From assembly GCF_019753765.1 (NCBI RefSeq), contig NZ_JAIJZW010000006.1:124001-188000 (forward strand): 64,000 bases of DNA. The letters are read 5' to 3'. The notes under the pieces were generated by a model, which made no database searches, had not been told where the DNA came from, and saw nothing but the letters and a program-made list of their open reading frames with translations. The stretch is from Microbacterium marinilacus (lineage in GTDB: Bacteria; Actinomycetota; Actinomycetes; Actinomycetales; Microbacteriaceae). The translations under genes were made by a program, and so were the position numbers. This document shows positions 34,030 to 42,869 of this stretch, piece by piece; the first letter of the stretch is position 1; each line of letters starts with the position of its first letter.

Positions 34030-35814
34030 ATGCGTACTTCCATCGCCACCGTCTGCCTGTCGGGCGGCCTCGTCGAGAAGCTCCACGCCTGTGCCGCGGC
34101 CGGGTTCGACGGAGTCGAGATCATGGACGCCGACCTGGTCGGCGCCTACGAGTCGCCCGAGGAGATCCGGGAGCTCTGCCGCAGGCTCGGCCTGACGGTG
34201 GAGATGTTCCAGCCCTTCCGCGACGTCGAGGGCGTCGACGACGCGACGTTCGCGCAGAGCCTCCGGCGCGCCGAGGCCAAGTTCGAGGTCATGGAACGGG
34301 TCGGCGCCGACCTCCTGCTGGTGTGCAGCAACGTCGCGACGGCCACCGTCGACGACGACGCGGTCGCCGCGGCGCAGCTCGGGGCGCTCGCGGACGCGGC
34401 GGCAGCGCACGGCATCCGGATCGCGTACGAGGCGTTGGCCTGGGGTCGCTACGTCGACGACTACCGCCGCGCCTGGCGGATCGTCGAGCAGGCCGATCGG
34501 CCCAATCTCGGCGTATGCCTCGACAGCTTCCACATCCTGTCGCGGGGGCACGACCCGTCCGGCATCGAGGAGATACCCGGCGACCGGATCTTCTTCCTCC
34601 AGCTCGCCGACGCGCCGGAGCTCGACATGGACCTCCTCTCGTGGAGCCGCCACCACCGCCTCTTCCCGGGGGAGGGGGCGTTCGACCTCACCGGGTTCCT
34701 GTCCCACGTGCTGCGGGCCGGGTACGCGGGCCCCCTCTCCCTCGAGGTCTTCAACGACACGTTCCGGCAGACGGACGTGACCCGGACGGCGGCGCACGCG
34801 CGTCGGTCGCTGACCTGGCTGGCCGATCGCACCGCGCACGCCCGGGGCTGGGACGACGGGCGCCTCGGCGACGCCCAGGAGGCGCGTCGCATCGACTTCG
34901 TCGAGGTGGGCGGGGCGGACCTGCGAGAGCTCGACGAGCTCCTCGACCAGCTGGGGTTCTCGTTCCGCGGCCGCCACCGCAGCAAGGCGGTCCGGCTCTG
35001 GGCCGCCGGAGACGCGCGCGTGATCCTGAACGAGGAGGTGCGCGATGCGACCCCCGTGCTCACCGCGTTCGGCCTCGGCGTGGACGACGCGCGCGCCGCC
35101 GCCGACCGCGCGGCGGCGCTGGGCGCGCCCAAGGTCTTCCGGCGCACGTACGCCGGCGAGCGGGAGCTGCCGGCGGTCGCGGCGCCGGATGGCACGCAGG
35201 TGTACTGGGACGACGTCGCCGCCGCCGCGTCGTGGGCGGGGGAGTTCGAGGGCGGCGGGCCCGCGGCACCGCTCGTCGCGTCGGTGGACCACATCAACGT
35301 CGCGTACGCGTGGCAGGACTTCGACGAGGCCGTGCTCTTCATGTCGAGCGTCGCCGCGCTGCACACGGACTCGACGGCCGAGGTGCCCGGGCCCCACGGG
35401 CTGGTGCGCAGCCAGGTGATGCGCTCTCTCGACGGGGTCGTCCGGGTGCCGATGAACCTGGCGCCGCCGACCGCCCCGCTGCCGACGCGGCACGTGGCGT
35501 TCCGCGTCGACGACGTGGTGGCCGTGGCGCGCGCGGCGCGCGCACGAGGCCTGCGCTTCCTGCCTGTGCCGGGCAACTACTACGACGACCTCGCCGCGCG
35601 GTTCGATCCCGACCCCGGGTGGCTCGAGACGCTCCGCGGGCTCGACCTTCTCTACGATCGCGACGAGGCGGGCGAGTTCGTGCACTTCTACACGCACACG
35701 TTCGGGGGCGTCTTCCTCGAGGTCGTCGAGCGTCGCGCGGGGTACGAGGGGTACGGCGCCGCCAACGCGCCGGTCCGCCTGTCGGCGCAGAGGGAGCTCG
35801 ACCGCCGCGGATGA
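34030..35814 (+). CDS. qsuB: 3-dehydroshikimate dehydratase, QsuB type (TIM barrel plus HPPD-like domain)
   Basis: 594 residues. The N-terminal sugar-phosphate isomerase-like barrel (about 1-275) begins MRTSIATVCLSG and includes YEALAWGRYVDDY, CLDSFHILSRG, QLADAPELDMDLLSWSRHHRLFPGEG and SLEVFNDTFR, the metal-site glutamates, aspartates and histidines of QsuB of Corynebacterium glutamicum. The C-terminal half (about 295-590) is hydroxyphenylpyruvate-dioxygenase-like, with VDHINVAYAWQDFDEAVLFM and a terminal HFYTHTFGGVFLEVVERR. The enzyme turns 3-dehydroshikimate into protocatechuate. The operator at the ATG leaves no ribosome-binding site, so the message may be leaderless. Confidence 0.93.
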   Translation: MRTSIATVCLSGGLVEKLHACAAAGFDGVEIMDADLVGAYESPEEIRELCRRLGLTVEMFQPFRDVEGVDDATFAQSLRRAEAKFEVMERVGADLLLVCSNVATATVDDDAVAAAQLGALADAAAAHGIRIAYEALAWGRYVDDYRRAWRIVEQADRPNLGVCLDSFHILSRGHDPSGIEEIPGDRIFFLQLADAPELDMDLLSWSRHHRLFPGEGAFDLTGFLSHVLRAGYAGPLSLEVFNDTFRQTDVTRTAAHARRSLTWLADRTAHARGWDDGRLGDAQEARRIDFVEVGGADLRELDELLDQLGFSFRGRHRSKAVRLWAAGDARVILNEEVRDATPVLTAFGLGVDDARAAADRAAALGAPKVFRRTYAGERELPAVAAPDGTQVYWDDVAAAASWAGEFEGGGPAAPLVASVDHINVAYAWQDFDEAVLFMSSVAALHTDSTAEVPGPHGLVRSQVMRSLDGVVRVPMNLAPPTAPLPTRHVAFRVDDVVAVARAARARGLRFLPVPGNYYDDLAARFDPDPGWLETLRGLDLLYDRDEAGEFVHFYTHTFGGVFLEVVERRAGYEGYGAANAPVRLSAQRELDRRG

Positions 35815-35854
35815 CGCGGCCGGACGGCGCTGTGGAGCAGGGCTTGCGCGCTTA

Positions 35855-35877
35855 ATGTAATAACCAGTACGTTACAT
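35855..35877. promoter_or_regulatory. Operator candidate upstream of the TRAP genes
   Basis: ATGTAA-N11-TTACAT lies about 45 bases before the TRAP small permease start. The inner TAACCAGTACGTTA resembles TetR-type sites, and a TetR gene ends the cluster. It is AT-rich against its surroundings and probably overlaps the promoter. Confidence 0.6.
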
Positions 35878-35922
35878 ACCGCGGCGACGACGACGTGGCC
35901 GATGAGCGGACGAGGGAGTCTG

Positions 35923-36480
35923 GTGAGCGACAGCGACGCAGCACGCGCAGGGCGCGGCGGATGGCGGAGATTCGTCACCGTCATCACGGGCATAGAGATC
36001 GGGATCGGCGTGGTCGCCCTCGTGGTGATCCTCGGGGCGGTCTTCCTCCAGGCGGTTCAGCGATACCTGCCCGTCGAGAGCGCGGCGTGGACGGGGGAGA
36101 TCGCCCGGTTCGCCCTCATCTGGCTCACCTTCGCGACGATGGGCGTGCTCGTCACCACGCGCGGCCACATCGCCCTCGAGATCGTCGACTCCATCCCTCG
36201 ACGGCAGGTCGTGCGGTGGGTGCAGGTGTTCGCCCTCGTCGTCGTCGCGGCGACCGGCGCCGGGCTGGTGTACGAGGCCGTCGCGCTGCTGCAGAGCCAG
36301 CAGATCGTCAAGTCCCCCGTGCTGCGGATGCCGATGTCGCTCGTCTACGTGCCGGTGCTCGTGGGGGTCGTCAGCACGACGGTCCGCTCGACCGTCGCGG
36401 CCGTGCTGATCGCCCGGAACGGCCCGCTGATGCCGGACTACGACAACGACGCGGACGCTGCGGGGGTGACGGCAGCATGA
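35923..36480 (+). CDS. TRAP transporter small permease (DctQ type)
   Basis: 185 residues, four membrane segments. LPVESAAWTGEIARFALIWLTFATMGVLVTTRGHIALEIV is the DctQ signature with its conserved W-E-R pattern. The GTG at 35923 has GAGGGAG upstream at good spacing; an in-frame ATG at 35902 lacks one. With the large permease and the solute receptor it forms a Na+-driven tripartite transporter. Its stop overlaps the large permease ATG. The gene order suggests the substrate is shikimate or quinate. Confidence 0.88.
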   Translation: MSDSDAARAGRGGWRRFVTVITGIEIGIGVVALVVILGAVFLQAVQRYLPVESAAWTGEIARFALIWLTFATMGVLVTTRGHIALEIVDSIPRRQVVRWVQVFALVVVAATGAGLVYEAVALLQSQQIVKSPVLRMPMSLVYVPVLVGVVSTTVRSTVAAVLIARNGPLMPDYDNDADAAGVTAA

Positions 36481-37751
36481 TGCTCGCGCTCCTCGGCCTG
36501 GCGATCGCCGTCCTGCTCGTCCTGCGTGTCCCGGTGGCCTTCGCGTTCCTCGGTCCTTCCCTCGCGTACATGGCCGTGAACGGGCGGTCGCCCGGCAGCG
36601 CGCTGCGCGAGGTCGCCAACGCGGCGGACAGCTTCCCCCTGCTCGCCGTGCCGCTGTTCATCTTCGTCGGCGCGCTCGCGAACCACGCCGGGATCGCCGA
36701 TCGGCTCTTCCGGTTCGCGATGGCCGCGCTCGCCGGCGTCCGCGGCAACCTCGGGTACGTCGCGGTCGGCGTGAGCGTCGGGTTCTCCTGGATGAGCGGC
36801 TCCGCCGTCGCCGACGCGGCCGCGACCGGCAAGGTGTCGATCACCGCCATGCTCCGCAACGGCTACAGCCGCCGCTTCGCCACCGGCGTGGTGGCGTCGT
36901 CCTCTCTCATCGCTCCGGTGATGCCCCCGAGCATCCCCGCCGTGATCTACGCCGGCCTCGCCGCGGTGTCCACCGGCGCGCTGTTCGCGGCGTCGGTGGT
37001 GCCGGCTCTCCTCATGGCGCTCGGGCTGTGCATCGTCGTCTTCTTCCTGGTGCGCAGGCAGCCGAACCTCACCCGGGGCAGACTCGACCGCCGCGAGCTG
37101 CTCGATTCCTTGAAGCAGGTCGTGTTCCCGCTGTTCGCCCCGGTGGTCATCCTCGGCGGCATCCTCGGCGGGATCTTCACGCCGACGGAGGCGGCCGCCG
37201 TGGGCGTGGTCTACATGCTGCTGCTCGGGCTCGGCCAGCGGTCGCTGTCCTGGGCGGGACTGCTGGCGGCCGTGAAGGAGACGGCGCTCACCACGGCCAG
37301 CATCATGCTCATCGTCGCCAGCGCCTCCCTGCTGGGGTACATCCTCGCCCGCGAGCGGCTGCCGCAGATGCTCACCGAGGCGCTGTTCTCGTTCACCGAC
37401 AGCCCCACCGTGTTCCTGATCGTGTGCGTGCTGCTCTGCCTCGTGCTCGGCACGGTGATCGACGCCACCGCCATCCTCGTGCTGGTCGTGCCCATCCTCA
37501 TGCCGATCGCGCTGCAGTTCGGCGTCGACCCCATCGCGCTGGGCGTGACGCTGATCATCTCCCTGATGATCGGGCTGCTGACACCACCCGTCGGCACGGT
37601 GCTGTTCGTGATCGCCGCCGTCTCGAAGACCCGCATCGGCGAGGTGTTCCGCGGGTGCCTGCCGTTCCTCATCCCGTCGGTCGTCATCGTGATCCTCACG
37701 ATCGCGTTCCCGGACGCGGTCCTCGCGATCCCGCGAGCGCTGGGGCTGTGA
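36477..37751 (+). CDS. TRAP transporter large permease (DctM type)
   Basis: 424 residues, about twelve membrane segments. SFPLLAVPLFIFVGALANHAGIADRLFRFA, GNLGYVAVGVSVGFSWMSGSAVADAAATGKVSI and LIAPVMPPSIPAVIYAGLA are DctM family regions, and FTPTEAAAVGVVYMLLLG is the conserved cytosolic-gate stretch. The ATG overlaps the DctQ stop (ATGA), and its final TGA shares a base with the shikimate dehydrogenase start. It carries the transport path. Confidence 0.94.
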   Translation: MMLALLGLAIAVLLVLRVPVAFAFLGPSLAYMAVNGRSPGSALREVANAADSFPLLAVPLFIFVGALANHAGIADRLFRFAMAALAGVRGNLGYVAVGVSVGFSWMSGSAVADAAATGKVSITAMLRNGYSRRFATGVVASSSLIAPVMPPSIPAVIYAGLAAVSTGALFAASVVPALLMALGLCIVVFFLVRRQPNLTRGRLDRRELLDSLKQVVFPLFAPVVILGGILGGIFTPTEAAAVGVVYMLLLGLGQRSLSWAGLLAAVKETALTTASIMLIVASASLLGYILARERLPQMLTEALFSFTDSPTVFLIVCVLLCLVLGTVIDATAILVLVVPILMPIALQFGVDPIALGVTLIISLMIGLLTPPVGTVLFVIAAVSKTRIGEVFRGCLPFLIPSVVIVILTIAFPDAVLAIPRALGL

Positions 37752-38719
37752 TGCCGGACATCGCGAGCGGGTCGCGGGGTCGTGCGACCCTGATCGGCCT
37801 GATCGGGCGGGGGATCGCGCCGTCGCTGTCGCCGGCGATGCACGAGCGCGAGGGCGCTCGCCACGGCATGCCCTACGTCTACCGCACCATCGAGATCGGG
37901 CAGCGCGAGGCGACGGCGGATCGGCTCGGCGAGCTGCTCGCGTCGACGCGTCGGCTCGGGTTCGACGGGCTGAACATCACGCATCCGGTCAAGCAGCTGG
38001 TCGTGCCCCTGCTCGACGAGCTCGCGCCGAGCGCTGCGCTCGTCGGAGCGGTCAACACGATCGTGTTCGAGGGGCGCCGCACGATCGGGCACAACACCGA
38101 CGTCACCGGATTCGGCGCCGCGTTCGACGAGACCTTCGGCACCGGGGCGCACGGCCGTGTCGTGCTCGTCGGAGCCGGCGGCGCGGGAGCGGCGGTCGCG
38201 ACGGCCCTCGCGGGGCGGCCGATCGCGGAGCTCGTCATCGTCGACGCCGACCCCGGGCGGGCCGAGCAGCTCGCGAACGAGATCGCGACGGACGTGTGGG
38301 ACAGCGTGCGCGCCATCGAGCCGGCCGCGTTGCCCGACGCGTTGGCCGAGGCGGCCGGCGTCGTCAACGCGACGCCGTACGGCATGGCCGACCACCCCGG
38401 CACGGCCTTCGACCCCGCGCTGCTCACCGACCGGATGTGGGTGGCCGACATCGTCTACCGGCCCGCCGAGACCGCGCTGCTCGTCGCAGCGCGCGAGCGG
38501 GGCTGCCGCGTCATGTCCGGGCTGCGGATGGCGATGGGGCAGGCGGCTGACGCATTCGAGATCTTCACCGGCGAGCCCGCCGATCGGCGGGCGATGCTGG
38601 CCGACCTTGAGGAACTGGTCGCCGCGGAGGCCGCGGCGACACCCTCCCCGGCGAGTCCGGGGGACCGCCACGGCGACGATGCCGCGGCGGATACCACTGA
38701 TGAGAGGAAGAAGCGATGA
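37751..38719 (+). CDS. qsuD: Quinate/shikimate dehydrogenase (AroE/QsuD family)
   Basis: 322 residues. SLSPAMHE holds the substrate-binding serines, GLNITHPVKQ the catalytic lysine, and HNTDVTGF the catalytic aspartate. The Rossmann loop is VGAGGAGAAVA, and the second strand ends VIVDADPGR: an acidic residue replaces the NADP-binding arginine motif, pointing to NAD+ and so to catabolism. An extra C-terminal tail of about 30 residues is rich in Ala, Pro and Asp. It would oxidise shikimate to 3-dehydroshikimate for QsuB. Confidence 0.92.
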   Translation: MPDIASGSRGRATLIGLIGRGIAPSLSPAMHEREGARHGMPYVYRTIEIGQREATADRLGELLASTRRLGFDGLNITHPVKQLVVPLLDELAPSAALVGAVNTIVFEGRRTIGHNTDVTGFGAAFDETFGTGAHGRVVLVGAGGAGAAVATALAGRPIAELVIVDADPGRAEQLANEIATDVWDSVRAIEPAALPDALAEAAGVVNATPYGMADHPGTAFDPALLTDRMWVADIVYRPAETALLVAARERGCRVMSGLRMAMGQAADAFEIFTGEPADRRAMLADLEELVAAEAAATPSPASPGDRHGDDAAADTTDERKKR

Positions 38720-39741
38720 AGGCACGACGAGGCGGACCCGTCGCATGGGTCGCGGCGGCAGCGGTGCCGGCGATGATGCTGACCGGCTGCGCGAACGGCG
38801 ACGGCGGCTCGGGCGGCACGGGCTCCGGCGGCGAGATCGAGCTCACGCTCGCCCACAGCTACAACGAGAGCCAGCCGCAGCACCGCTGCGGCGCGCAGGT
38901 GATCGCCGACGAGGTCGAGGCGGCGGACGTCGGCCTCTCCGTCGAGATCTTCCCGTCGAGCCAGCTCGGCGGGGACGCGGACAGGATCTCCGCCGTCGCC
39001 TCCGGCGACATCGATCTCGACATCCAGGGCGCCTCGGCGCTCGGAGCGGTGTACGAGCCCATCAGCGTGCTCGACGCGGCCTACGTGTTCGACGACGCCG
39101 ACCACCTCGCCGCCTTCATGGCGAGCGACGAGTCGCGCACCGTGATCGACGGGTTCGCCGAGTCGGCCGGGGTGCAGACGCTCGGCGCGTGGTCGGCCGG
39201 CGCGCGCCACTTCACCGCCAACGAGCCGATCAGGGAGCCCGACGACCTGCAGGGCCTGCGGATCCGCTTCCCCGGCTCGCCGCAGTTCCTGCTGAACGCC
39301 CAGGCTCTCGGTGCCTCCGCGACCGAGGTGGCGTACGAGGAGCTCTACCTGGCGCTGCAGCAGGGCACCGTGGACGGGCAGGAGAACCCGATCACGAACA
39401 TCGAGGCGCAGAACCTCGCCGAGGTGCAGGACTACCTCAGCCTGACCGCCCACCAGCTGAACACGAACCTCGTGATCGCCGGCCCTGTGTGGAACGACCT
39501 CTCGGACGAGCAGCAGGCCGCGCTGACGGCGGCCGTGGAGTCCGCTGTCGCCCAGGTCACCGAGTGCGTGACCGAGGACGAGGAGGCGACGATCGAGGAG
39601 TGGCGCGCCGGCGGGGACTGGGAGGTCGTCGACGACGTCGACATCGACGCGTTCCGTGAGGCCGCGCTGGCGTACCTGGAAGGCGCGTACACCGACGACT
39701 CGCTCGCGGTGTTCGAGGCGATCCGCGCGACGGCCGGCTGA
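38716..39741 (+). CDS. TRAP transporter solute-binding lipoprotein (DctP type)
   Basis: 341 residues with lipobox MLTGC, so membrane-tethered outside. ELTLAHSYNESQPQHRCG starts the mature fold. LRIRFPGSPQFLLNAQALGASATEVAYEELYLALQQGTVDGQENPITNI is the DctP core; the LRIR arginine normally clamps the substrate carboxylate. The ATG overlaps the shikimate dehydrogenase end by four bases. It likely binds shikimate or a related cyclic acid, judging by the operon. Confidence 0.93.
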   Translation: MKARRGGPVAWVAAAAVPAMMLTGCANGDGGSGGTGSGGEIELTLAHSYNESQPQHRCGAQVIADEVEAADVGLSVEIFPSSQLGGDADRISAVASGDIDLDIQGASALGAVYEPISVLDAAYVFDDADHLAAFMASDESRTVIDGFAESAGVQTLGAWSAGARHFTANEPIREPDDLQGLRIRFPGSPQFLLNAQALGASATEVAYEELYLALQQGTVDGQENPITNIEAQNLAEVQDYLSLTAHQLNTNLVIAGPVWNDLSDEQQAALTAAVESAVAQVTECVTEDEEATIEEWRAGGDWEVVDDVDIDAFREAALAYLEGAYTDDSLAVFEAIRATAG

Positions 39742-39746
39742 CCGGG

Positions 39747-40748
39747 GTGGCGCGCCCTCCCGTCGGCGCGGCGCGCGCCGTGCCGACGTTCACCGGCGAC
39801 GTGCCGGGCGGTGAGCTCGGCACGACGCTGATCCACGAGCACGTGTTCGTCGGGCACCCCGAGCTCGACCTCAACTTCCCTCACCCGGAGTGGGACGAGG
39901 AGGAGGCGGTCGAGCGGGCCGTGGCAGGGCTCGAGCGGCTGCACGGCCTCGGCGTGCGCACCGTGGTCGACCTGACGGTGCCCGGCCTCGGCCGGGACGT
40001 CGGGCGGGTGCGCCGCGTCGCCGAGCGCAGCCCCGTGCGCCTGGTGGCCTCGACCGGCTACTACACCGCCGACGCCCTGCCGCAGTTCTTCGTCACCCAC
40101 CGCCCGGGCGGACTCGTCGGAGGCGACGACCCGCTGGTCGAGTTCTTCCTGCGCGACATCCAGGAGGGGATCGCCGGCACCGGCGTGCGCGCCGGGATGC
40201 TCAAGGTGTTCTCGGACGCGCGCGGCATCACGCCGGACGCGCGTCGCGTGTTCGAGGCCGCCGCGGTCGCGCACGCCGAGACCGGCGTGCCGATCACGAC
40301 CCACTCCGACGCGTCGGTGCGCGGCGGCGCGGATCAGCAGCGCCTGCTGTCCGAGCTCGGCGTGCCCGCAGACCGGATCGTGATCGGCCACGCCGGCGAC
40401 TCGTCCGACCTCGACCACCTGTCGGCGCTCGCGGACGAGGGCTCCTACCTCGGCTTCGATCGCTTCGGCATGGCGCATGTCGGCTCGGACGAGCAGCGGA
40501 TCGCCACCCTCCTGTCGATGCTCGATCGGGGCTATGCCGACAGCATCCTGCTGTCGCACGACGCCGCGTTCTTCAGCCGGATCACGCCGCCGTCCTGGAG
40601 GGCCGCTTCGGCCCCCGAGTGGGAGATGACCCACCTGCACACGCGCGTCCTGCCGGGGCTGCGCGCCCGAGGGGTCGACGATGCGACGATCGACACGCTC
40701 ATGATCGACAACCCGAGACGGGTGCTCGCGGGTGAGAGGATCGGATGA
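39747..40748 (+). CDS. Phosphotriesterase-like metal hydrolase (PTE family)
   Basis: 333 residues, amidohydrolase-superfamily barrel. The binuclear metal ligands are visible: HEH at the first strand (TTLIHEHVF), the probable carboxylated lysine in GMLKVFSDA, histidines in TTHSDAS and VIGHAGD, and the aspartate in LLSHDAAF. It starts five bases after the solute receptor and overlaps the TetR start. Family members act as lactonases or esterases. A role in opening a shikimate- or quinate-derived lactone or ester is conceivable but not shown. Confidence 0.87.
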   Translation: MARPPVGAARAVPTFTGDVPGGELGTTLIHEHVFVGHPELDLNFPHPEWDEEEAVERAVAGLERLHGLGVRTVVDLTVPGLGRDVGRVRRVAERSPVRLVASTGYYTADALPQFFVTHRPGGLVGGDDPLVEFFLRDIQEGIAGTGVRAGMLKVFSDARGITPDARRVFEAAAVAHAETGVPITTHSDASVRGGADQQRLLSELGVPADRIVIGHAGDSSDLDHLSALADEGSYLGFDRFGMAHVGSDEQRIATLLSMLDRGYADSILLSHDAAFFSRITPPSWRAASAPEWEMTHLHTRVLPGLRARGVDDATIDTLMIDNPRRVLAGERIG

Positions 40749-41443
40749 GCCGACAGTCGGATGAGCCGGCAGAGGGTGGAGATGTGACGGACGCGGCAGC
40801 GGCGCGACGGGACACGTCGCGCCAGCGGGACCCGGAGCGGACGCGAGCGGAGCTGCTCGCGGTCGCGACCGAGGTGTTCGCCGAGCACGGCTACTCCGGC
40901 GCGCGCGTGGACGAGATCGCCGACCGCACCCGCACCACCAAGCGGATGATCTACTACTACTTCGGCGGCAAGGAACAGCTCTATCTCGCCGTCCTCGAGC
41001 AGGCCTATCGCGGCATCCGCGAGGCCGAGAAGGTCATCCACGTCGGAGACCTCGACCCGGCGGAGGCGATCCGGCGGCTCGCCGAGCTCACCTACGACCA
41101 TCACGTGCGCCACAGCGACTTCATCCGGCTGGTGATGATCGAGAACGTGCACCGCGGCGTCTTCATCCGGCAGATCGAGGCGATCCGCGAGCTCGGCCAG
41201 CCGGCCGTCGGACTGCTCGACGAGATCCTCGCCCAGGGGCGTGCGGACGGCGTCTTCCGTTCCGACGTCGACGCGCTGGACGTGCACATGCTGATCAGCT
41301 CGTATTGCGTCTTCCAGGTGGCGAACCAGTACACGTTCGGCTACCTCTTCGACCGCGACCTGCACTCGCCGGCGCTGAGCGGGCATCTGCGCGCGATGAT
41401 CGGCGACGTCGTGGTCTCGTGGCTGACGGCGCCGGCGGCCTGA
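40745..41443 (+). CDS. TetR/AcrR-family regulator of the shikimate cluster
   Basis: 232 residues. A charged N-terminal arm precedes the helix-turn-helix: AEHGYSGARVDEIADRTRTTKRMIYYYFGGKEQLY. The C-terminal ligand domain resembles the TetR_C type with YDHHVRHSDFIRLVMIENVHRG. Being the last gene of the cluster, overlapping the PTE stop (ATGA), it is the best candidate to bind the palindromes at 33999 and 35855. Confidence 0.88.
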   Translation: MSRQSDEPAEGGDVTDAAAARRDTSRQRDPERTRAELLAVATEVFAEHGYSGARVDEIADRTRTTKRMIYYYFGGKEQLYLAVLEQAYRGIREAEKVIHVGDLDPAEAIRRLAELTYDHHVRHSDFIRLVMIENVHRGVFIRQIEAIRELGQPAVGLLDEILAQGRADGVFRSDVDALDVHMLISSYCVFQVANQYTFGYLFDRDLHSPALSGHLRAMIGDVVVSWLTAPAA

Positions 41444-41472
41444 CGCCCTGACACCCGTGGGAGACTGCGGGG

Positions 41473-42342
41473 GTGACAGAGGCGCAGCATGCCCTCGACC
41501 TGCTGGTCGCGGGCATCGAGGAGGAGCGGCTCGGCGCGCACGGCGCCCACGTCCGCATCGGTGACGAGACGGCGCAGCATCGCTGGGTGGCCGATGTGCG
41601 GGAGGACATCCACTCGGTGTCGAAGGGGGTATGCGTCCTCGCGGCGGGCATCGCCGCGGACGAGGGTCTGTTCGACGTCGATGCACCGGTCGCCCGGTAC
41701 CTGCCGGACCTCGTGCGGGGTGCGGGGGCCGGCGACGTGACGGTGCGGCGTCTTCTCACCATGACGAGCGGCATCGACCTGCCGTGGTCGCCGACGATGT
41801 TCGACGACTGGCCCGACCTCGCCCGCGAGTTCCTGCGGCGTCCCTCGCGCGGGCACGTGTTCCAGTACTCCAACGCGAGCACCTACACCGCGATGCGTGC
41901 GCTGGACGCCGTCGTCGGCGACGTGCGCGACTGGCTGGTGCCGCGCCTGTTCGATCCTCTCGGCATCGACGACCCGACGTGGGAGCGGTGTCCCCGGGGC
42001 TGGATCGTCGCGGGCGGCGGGCTCGCGCTGCGCACCGAGGAGCTCGCTCGGATCGGGCGTCTCGTCCGCGACCGGGGCGAGTGGGAGGGGCGACGCCTGG
42101 TCTCGGCCTCCTGGATCGACGGCATGCACTCCGACTGGGTCGTGGCGGGCGCGAGCCCGGGATACGACCGGTACGCGCTGGCGGGATGGGGCGGCCCCGG
42201 CGACGGCTGGCGGCTGCACGGCGCGTACGGGCAGCTGCTCGTGTTCGCGGGCGACGCGGTGGTGACGATCACGGCCGACGAGCTGCACGGCGGCGACCGC
42301 CTGGCACAGCTCGCCTACGACGCGGTCGCGGGCGGGGCCTGA
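41473..42342 (+). CDS. Serine hydrolase, beta-lactamase/6-aminohexanoate-hydrolase-like
   Basis: 289 residues, cytosolic (no signal peptide). SVSK at 48-51 supplies the nucleophile and general base, YSN at 132-134 the second motif, and HGAYGQ the third, so unlike the lipoprotein at 26.4 kb this one is intact. LLTMTSGIDLPWSP fits the esterase EstB/NylB-like branch. The GTG start has no ribosome-binding site. It converges with tatB. Substrate unknown. Confidence 0.87.
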   Translation: MTEAQHALDLLVAGIEEERLGAHGAHVRIGDETAQHRWVADVREDIHSVSKGVCVLAAGIAADEGLFDVDAPVARYLPDLVRGAGAGDVTVRRLLTMTSGIDLPWSPTMFDDWPDLAREFLRRPSRGHVFQYSNASTYTAMRALDAVVGDVRDWLVPRLFDPLGIDDPTWERCPRGWIVAGGGLALRTEELARIGRLVRDRGEWEGRRLVSASWIDGMHSDWVVAGASPGYDRYALAGWGGPGDGWRLHGAYGQLLVFAGDAVVTITADELHGGDRLAQLAYDAVAGGA

Positions 42343-42357
42343 CCGACGTCGCCGGGG

Positions 42358-42861
42358 TCAGCTGCTGAGCGCGGCGTCCTGGGCCTGCGCGTCGGGCCCA
42401 GGAGTCGGGGAGGGCGTGGCCGGCGCCGCGGGAACGAGGATGCGCCGCGGGTGGGCCGACGTGCCGCCGATGATGTAGCGGGGCGCCGGCTCGGCGGCAG
42501 GCGGAGCGGGATCGGCCGACGGCGGAGCGGGATCGGACGGCGAGCCGGCCTCCGGCCGGCCTGGATCGGTCGCGTCGGCAGCGGACGCCGGCGGTACCGC
42601 TCCGCCGCGTTCCTGCGCGAGCGCCTCCTGGATGATGCGGCGCGGGTCGTACCGGCGGGGGTCGAGCTCGCGCCATTCCTCGGCGCTGAGCGGGAGACCG
42701 GCCTCCGACTCGGCGCGTGCCCGCGCCGTCTCGGTGAACGACCGGACGGCACGGGCGAACTCGCCGAGGCGCTGCGCGTAGGCGGGCAGGCGAGCCGGGC
42801 CGATGATCACCGCCGCGAGGATCGCGACGACGAACAGCTTTTCGACGGTGAGACCGAGCAT
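42358..42861 (-). CDS. tatB: Twin-arginine translocase subunit TatB
   Basis: 167 residues. One N-terminal membrane helix followed by GPARLPAYAQRLGEFARAVRSF gives the TatB glycine-proline hinge and amphipathic helix. A long proline/alanine-rich tail (from about residue 85) is typical of actinobacterial TatB. It lies eight bases after tatC, at the end of the Tat unit. Confidence 0.85.
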   Translation of the reverse strand: MLGLTVEKLFVVAILAAVIIGPARLPAYAQRLGEFARAVRSFTETARARAESEAGLPLSAEEWRELDPRRYDPRRIIQEALAQERGGAVPPASAADATDPGRPEAGSPSDPAPPSADPAPPAAEPAPRYIIGGTSAHPRRILVPAAPATPSPTPGPDAQAQDAALSS

Positions 42862-42869
42862 GGCTCTCC

